Shown: piece after piece, positions 6,199 through 9,860 of the stretch
Layout: each line of letters opens with the position of its first letter
Position numbering within the stretch: position 1 is the first letter of the stretch
Source: an uncultured Prevotella sp.
Lineage (GTDB): Bacteria > Bacteroidota > Bacteroidia > Bacteroidales > Bacteroidaceae
Direction: 5' to 3'
DNA length: 9,860 bases
NCBI GenBank assembly: GCA_934229335.1
Contig: CAKQDQ010000093.1
Coordinates: 1-9,860, forward strand
The notes under the pieces: model-generated
Databases searched by the model: none
Told to the model about the DNA's origin: nothing
The model's input: the letters and a program-made list of their open reading frames with translations, nothing else
Program-made: the position numbers and the translations under genes

Positions 6199-7581
6199 TT
6201 AGTTTTTCTTGTTGATACGTACTCTGTTCCATGCTACGAGAGCGATGGTAAGAATGGTGAGTACTGCCGCGCCTATATACTGCAAGTACTTCATTCCTGC
6301 GTATATTATGAAGGCAAGTGGTGATGATGCGAAGTCAAGTGATCCTGCGCTGAAGCCTTCTGGCACCTGTACTGCCTTATCGTCAGGGTGTGCTGCTGAT
6401 ACTTCTTGTGCCGCTAAGGTAAAGTTTTCAGCCATGAGCGTAACGAAATAGAGACCTATTGCCATTACTACCAGACCAACAATGAATGACTTTACGACGT
6501 TACCGTTGGTGTAAGGCAGCACCATAACGAATACATAGAACATACCAGCGAGTGATGCCAAAGGCAGGAACTGGTTGCCTGGGAGTACTACTGCCAATAC
6601 AAGTGTTACAGGAATGAGCAGCAAACTAACGATAAGTGTGGTAGGGTGTCCTATCACCAGTGCTGGAGACATACCGATATAGAACTCCTTGTCCTCGCCA
6701 AACTTCTTGGCAATGAGTTCGCGTGTAGCCTCAGAGATAGGTTTCAGACCTTCTATAAAGAGGCTTGTGATACGTGGTATGAGTTCCATTACCGCACCCA
6801 TCTTAATGCCAAGACCAAGTGTAGCAGGAATGTTCGCTACCAGTTCGTTAGAGTCTTTGCAAGCCAGACAGCCGATAATGATACCTATTATAACACCGAG
6901 GAAGAGAGGTTCGCCGAAGAGTCCAAACTTCTTCTTCATGCCTTCAGCGTCGATATTCAGTTTGTCGAAGCCTGGAATCTTGTCCAGCAACTTGCCAATT
7001 ATGATGGCAAATGGTGTGAATCCTTGACAGAAAGGCTGCGGAATAGATATACCTTCCATACCGTCATAGAACTTCTGGAATTTCTTTGCCGTCAAATCTG
7101 CCATGACAAGTGTTATGATGTAGCAGATTATAGCAGCGAAGAAGCCCCATGCAATGTTGTTGCCTGTGAGGAAATATACTACGGCTCCGATGAAGGCAAA
7201 GTGCCAATAGTTCCAAAGGTCGATGTTTACAGTGCGTGTGCAGCCTGCAAGCAGCAACAGGAGGTTTACGCCAAGACATACAGGTATAATGAAAGCACCT
7301 ACTGTTGTGTTATAAGCTACGGAGGCGGCAGCAGGCCATCCCATATCGAAAACGTTAAGTTCAAGACCGTATATCTCTACTACTTGTGCCAGTGCAGGAC
7401 CAAGACTGGATGTCAACAGACCCGTAATAACACCGAGTCCTACGAAGCCTACGCCTACGTAAAGACCGCTTTTTAGTGATTTTGAGAACTTGATGCCGAT
7501 GCAGACACCGAGAATGGTGAAGATGATAGGCATCATCACGGCGGCTCCAAGGCCGATAATGTATGAGAATACCGCTTCCAT
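6199..7581 (-). CDS. PTS EIIC component, galactitol (GatC) family, without partner subunits in the window
   Basis: The 460-residue polytopic inner-membrane protein matches the GatC/SgcC (EIIC-GAT) family, whose E. coli member is about 450 residues. Family hallmarks are LNVFDMGWPAAASVAY (75-90), GAFIIPVCLGVNLLLLL (95-111), TVNIDLWNYWHFAFIGA (117-133), GEPLFLGVIIG (223-233), GHPTTLIVSLLLIPVT (311-326) and LPGNQFLPLASLAG (333-346). Hydrophobic segments give roughly ten membrane spans, and the C-terminus is basic. In a classical PTS, EIIC translocates a sugar that EIIB phosphorylates. No EIIA or EIIB is encoded here, and Bacteroidota generally lack a sugar PTS, so it more likely acts as a stand-alone uronate transporter (inference). 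The ATG at 7581 has an A-rich leader and no Shine-Dalgarno. kduI follows after 21 bp. It is unlikely to be a galactitol transporter despite the family name. Confidence 0.9.
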   Translation of the reverse strand: MEAVFSYIIGLGAAVMMPIIFTILGVCIGIKFSKSLKSGLYVGVGFVGLGVITGLLTSSLGPALAQVVEIYGLELNVFDMGWPAAASVAYNTTVGAFIIPVCLGVNLLLLLAGCTRTVNIDLWNYWHFAFIGAVVYFLTGNNIAWGFFAAIICYIITLVMADLTAKKFQKFYDGMEGISIPQPFCQGFTPFAIIIGKLLDKIPGFDKLNIDAEGMKKKFGLFGEPLFLGVIIGIIIGCLACKDSNELVANIPATLGLGIKMGAVMELIPRITSLFIEGLKPISEATRELIAKKFGEDKEFYIGMSPALVIGHPTTLIVSLLLIPVTLVLAVVLPGNQFLPLASLAGMFYVFVMVLPYTNGNVVKSFIVGLVVMAIGLYFVTLMAENFTLAAQEVSAAHPDDKAVQVPEGFSAGSLDFASSPLAFIIYAGMKYLQYIGAAVLTILTIALVAWNRVRINKKN

Positions 7582-7621
7582 TAGTTGTTGTTTTGTTTAG
7601 AGTATTGTTATTAGTATTAGT

Positions 7622-7657
7622 CCAGCTCTTCATAACGGTGATGTTATAAAAAGCTGG
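7622..7657. other. Two-part stem-loop between the DUF4861 and EIIC genes
   Basis: CCAGCT (7622-7627) pairs with AGCTGG (7652-7657), and inside it ATAAC (7632-7636) pairs with GTTAT (7643-7647) around a 6-nt loop, with a 4-nt internal loop on each side (CTTC / AAAA). It lies in the 94-bp gap that precedes the EIIC start. No T-run follows on the minus strand, so read-through is likely. It may set the relative expression of the exported protein and the transporter through mRNA processing or stability. Confidence 0.5.
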
Positions 7658-7675
7658 TCGTTAGTATTTCCTTAA

Positions 7676-8911
7676 TTATTTCACGGTCACCTTGACAGGA
7701 GTTTCTAATTCTTCCTTCCAGTCTTTAAGGTAGTTGAACCATGCTTCCTTATCCTTAAAGCCAAAAGTCTCCATGTCACAGGTAGCGGCAAACCAATAGT
7801 TCAGGTCATCGTCTTTCGTTCCTACTACCTGTACATACGCTTGGTTAGGCAACCTCTCCTTACCGTCGGTGAAGTGACTGTCGCCTTTGTAGTATTTCTT
7901 AGGAACGTAAATGCCCAGTCCTACGGTGTGAATGTCATATACTTTCGGGTTGTTACCAGCGCAAGCAGTGCCCCAACAGCCTCTCAGTCCTGCCTTATCA
8001 GTCAACTCTTCTGAGCCTTCCACAATATCAACGATACCTGTAGACAATGGAATGTCAGCCACGTCACGTGAGAACTCCACCTCAACAGCCACGTCTCTAT
8101 GCCCAGCATAAAGAATATAACGAGTAGTAATGTCGACAGGTCTCTTGCCTTTCACCGGCTCCCAGCCCTTGTTTGTGATGTCAAGAATAGTTCTTACGGG
8201 ACCGTCAGTCACAACAGTCTGTGTCCTGTTCCTTACATCTTGGAACATAATAGCGTTCTTTCCATCCCAGCCATGCAGTGCTCCACAGCCATAAGTACTG
8301 CCTGTATAGAGCACATCATCGCCCGAACCAGCTGCTACTTGTTCCTTGGTAGGATAGAATCCAGTCTCAGCGATGTCGGCTTTCAACTCTTTGTGACCGT
8401 AATAGTCAATAGATTGGCGGTAGTCACAGTATACGCGGAAGCCCACCATATCGTTTTCCATTACAGCTCCGTGAGGGAAGATATAGTTATATGGATTCGT
8501 TTCCTTAGGGAATGTAACCGACTTAATCTGCTGGTGCTTTAGTTTCTTTGCCGACTTGTCACGGTCTCTAATGCCAAGGTAACCGTATGTCACAGCGTTG
8601 TAAGTGCGTGGTTCCCCCGTTGTGCTTAACTCTACCTTGAAAGTCTGTTTCTCTTTAGGTTGCATATCAGTGAGGAAAGCCAGCTCCTCATATTCACCAT
8701 CATCGTCAAGGTCGTCCAACTGACATGGAATCTCCTTTCCATTGATGGTTACAAATGCTGATTGCACATCGTCATCAACTTCCAATACTACCGGAACAGC
8801 CTTACGCTCCTTCGCCATAGTGTTAGTAACGGTGACGTTAATCGTCTTCGCAGCGGCAGCAACAGACATGGCACACAGCAGAACCGCCACTATGTTAAGC
8901 ATCTTTTTCAT
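7676..8911 (-). CDS. Exported DUF4861-family protein, probable role in uronate/polysaccharide metabolism
   Basis: I assign this 411-residue protein to DUF4861 from memory of the family: a mostly beta protein seen in polysaccharide-degrading Bacteroidota, with no established activity that I know of. I prefer the ATG at 8911 over the ATG at 8953. The later start gives a clean Sec signal peptide (lysines at 2-3, hydrophobic core 4-17, small residues AAAA before K22) and avoids a 29-bp overlap with folK. Positions here use that start. Notable stretches are an acidic DDLDDDGEYEE near 66-76, YGCGALHGWDG around 207-217, TDGPVRTILDI around 235-245, and RGCWGTACAGN around 310-320. The latter two cysteines (312 and 317) could form a disulfide in the periplasm. 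Its neighbours are an EIIC transporter and KduI, which points to unsaturated uronates. A mutarotase-like or sugar-binding role is possible but unproven. Confidence 0.75.
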   Translation of the reverse strand: MKKMLNIVAVLLCAMSVAAAAKTINVTVTNTMAKERKAVPVVLEVDDDVQSAFVTINGKEIPCQLDDLDDDGEYEELAFLTDMQPKEKQTFKVELSTTGEPRTYNAVTYGYLGIRDRDKSAKKLKHQQIKSVTFPKETNPYNYIFPHGAVMENDMVGFRVYCDYRQSIDYYGHKELKADIAETGFYPTKEQVAAGSGDDVLYTGSTYGCGALHGWDGKNAIMFQDVRNRTQTVVTDGPVRTILDITNKGWEPVKGKRPVDITTRYILYAGHRDVAVEVEFSRDVADIPLSTGIVDIVEGSEELTDKAGLRGCWGTACAGNNPKVYDIHTVGLGIYVPKKYYKGDSHFTDGKERLPNQAYVQVVGTKDDDLNYWFAATCDMETFGFKDKEAWFNYLKDWKEELETPVKVTVK

Positions 8912-8924
8912 TCTCTTGATACTG

Positions 8925-9356
8925 TTATATTCTTGCATAAGTTTCTTCGTCAAGCACCTCCTTCAGTGGCACCATGACAAAGTCACGTTCTTTCATCAAT
9001 GGGTGTGGGATGTGCAGATTCTCTTCTTCAATAGTGATGTCATCATAAAGGAGCATATCAATATCTATTATTCTGTCATGATATACACCATTTTCTGATT
9101 TCATCGTGCGTCCCATCTCCCTTTCTATCGTTTGTGTGGCGTGCAATACCTCGTGAGGCGTTAGCTCCGTGTCACAACATATCACCGTATTGACAAACTC
9201 ATTGTCAGACTTAAAGCCCCATGGCTCAGAGCGATAGAATGAAGAGCGTTTAACTATTCTGCCCACCTTATCCTCTATTCTGTTGTAAGCCTCATGGATA
9301 TTTCCTTCCTTGTCGCCGAGGTTAGTCCCTAACGCGAGGTATAGGCAGTGCTTCAT
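8925..9356 (-). CDS. folK: 2-amino-4-hydroxy-6-hydroxymethyldihydropteridine pyrophosphokinase (HPPK)
   Basis: HPPK transfers pyrophosphate from ATP to 6-hydroxymethyl-7,8-dihydropterin, the step before dihydropteroate synthase in cytoplasmic folate synthesis. The 143-residue product is near the usual bacterial length of about 130-160. Visible motifs in order: YLALGTNLGDKEGNI (residues 6-20), RSEPWGF (42-48), NEFVNTV (52-58), EREMGR (78-83), and DRIIDIDMLLY (94-104), in which D98 and D100 match the two magnesium-binding aspartates of the family. IPHPLMKERDFVMVPL (116-131) is the C-terminal signature. The ATG at 9356 lies 12 bp after queA and 10 residues before the GTN motif, so the start is well placed. 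The stop TAA at 8925-8927 is 13 bp before the proposed start of the DUF4861 gene, so one transcript may carry both. Confidence 0.96.
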   Translation of the reverse strand: MKHCLYLALGTNLGDKEGNIHEAYNRIEDKVGRIVKRSSFYRSEPWGFKSDNEFVNTVICCDTELTPHEVLHATQTIEREMGRTMKSENGVYHDRIIDIDMLLYDDITIEEENLHIPHPLMKERDFVMVPLKEVLDEETYARI

Positions 9357-9368
9357 TTGTATATGTTT

Positions 9369-9860
9369 TTAATCATTCATTATCAGCATCACGTCACCGA
9401 AGCAACCGAACATATACCCGTTCTTCACAGCCTGGCGATAAGCCTCCATTACAGTTTCAAAGCCACCGAAGGCACAAGTAGACATCAGCATGGTAGACAG
9501 AGGGTGGTATAGGTTTACGAGCATACAGTCAGCCAGTCCGAAGTCGTATGGAGGGAAGATGAACTTGTTAGTCCATCCGTCAAACTCCTTAAGGAATCCG
9601 TCAGTGCCCACGCTGCTCTCTGTAGCCTTTATCACACTGGCTCCCACGGCACAAACTCTGTGTCCCGCTTTCTTCGTGTTGTTAACGAGGTCGCAAGTCT
9701 CCTTGTTGATGTGCATCTCCTCCGAGTCCATCTTGTGCTTAGAGAGATCCTCCACCTCTATAGGGTTGAAGTTACCGAGTCCCGTGTGTATAGTTATGAA
9801 GGCGGTGTTAATGCCGTGAATCTCCATTCTCTTCATCATCTGCCTTGTGAAGTGCAGACC
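9369..9860 (-). CDS. queA: S-adenosylmethionine:tRNA ribosyltransferase-isomerase QueA, C-terminal part (5' end outside window)
   Basis: QueA transfers and isomerises the ribosyl group of S-adenosylmethionine onto preQ1-modified tRNA, giving epoxyqueuosine, a late step in making queuosine at the wobble position. Only the last 163 residues are here. The reading frame is open to the window edge, where it starts inside the family motif GLHFT, so the gene continues upstream. Further family signatures follow: a TGLGNFNPIEVED stretch with HKMDSE after it, GTDGF, NKFIFPPYDF, the HPLSTMLM segment (HxPxSTLLM in the family), and FGDVMLI at the end. The stop TAA is at 9369-9371. folK follows after 12 bp, and queA-folK adjacency is, as I recall, common in Bacteroidota. 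The internal ATG at 9839 is not the start, because family sequence runs through it. Identification is firm. Confidence 0.95.
   Translation of the reverse strand, partial: GLHFTRQMMKRMEIHGINTAFITIHTGLGNFNPIEVEDLSKHKMDSEEMHINKETCDLVNNTKKAGHRVCAVGASVIKATESSVGTDGFLKEFDGWTNKFIFPPYDFGLADCMLVNLYHPLSTMLMSTCAFGGFETVMEAYRQAVKNGYMFGCFGDVMLIMND

Noticed and set aside
6646..7476. 276-codon open frame on the plus strand inside the EIIC gene
   Set aside because: The translation is rich in Tyr, Cys and His with no family resemblance, and it mirrors a conserved membrane-protein gene in the opposite direction.
8912..8953. Longer DUF4861 start at 8953
   Set aside because: It overlaps folK and places 14 polar residues before an otherwise well-formed signal peptide.

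Overview
All ten genes in this window lie on the minus strand, so transcription runs from high to low coordinates. The window looks like a chromosomal segment of a Bacteroidota, most likely a Prevotellaceae (Prevotella-like) bacterium. The reasons are a NigD-like lipoprotein, a DUF4861 protein, a large PlsC/GPAT-like acyltransferase beside ddl, the order PASTA protein - rluD - ddl - acyltransferase, signal peptides that end just before Gln, and A-rich leaders without a clear Shine-Dalgarno. The taxonomic call comes from protein character and gene order, not from a marker gene.

In transcription order there are three blocks. (1) 9860-8925: the 3' part of queA (queuosine synthesis in tRNA) and folK (folate synthesis), 12 bp apart. 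(2) 8911-5203: a compact uronate block of an exported DUF4861 protein, a GatC-type PTS EIIC membrane protein, and a KduI-type 5-keto-4-deoxyuronate isomerase. It starts 13 bp after folK, and kduI starts 21 bp after the EIIC gene. (3) 5002-127: an envelope block of a membrane-anchored PASTA protein, an RluD-family pseudouridine synthase, D-Ala-D-Ala ligase, a phospholipid-type acyltransferase and a NigD-like lipoprotein, with spacings of 31, 8, 171 and 4 bp.

The most interesting part is block 2. The isomerase keeps all four metal ligands of KduI (H242, H244, E249, H291) but begins with a clear Sec signal peptide, whereas classical KduI is cytoplasmic. The DUF4861 protein is also predicted to be exported. 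The gene between them encodes only the membrane subunit of a PTS, with no EIIA or EIIB in the window, and Bacteroidota generally lack a working sugar PTS. A simple model is that unsaturated-uronate products are isomerised in the periplasm and the diketo product is then imported by the orphan EIIC acting without phosphorylation. This is inference and is testable.

The non-coding DNA also has structure. The ddl-acyltransferase gap (2027-2197) is almost filled by a decayed G/T-rich tandem repeat (16-bp unit) that forms a long imperfect inverted repeat with a C/A-rich arm. The kduI-PASTA gap (5003-5202) holds a perfect 11-bp stem hairpin and a nested inverted repeat. The DUF4861-EIIC gap holds a two-part hairpin. 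A 14-bp perfect tandem duplication overlaps the last stop codon near the left edge. I found no tRNA, rRNA, CRISPR array or transposase, and no non-coding stretch longer than 200 bp.
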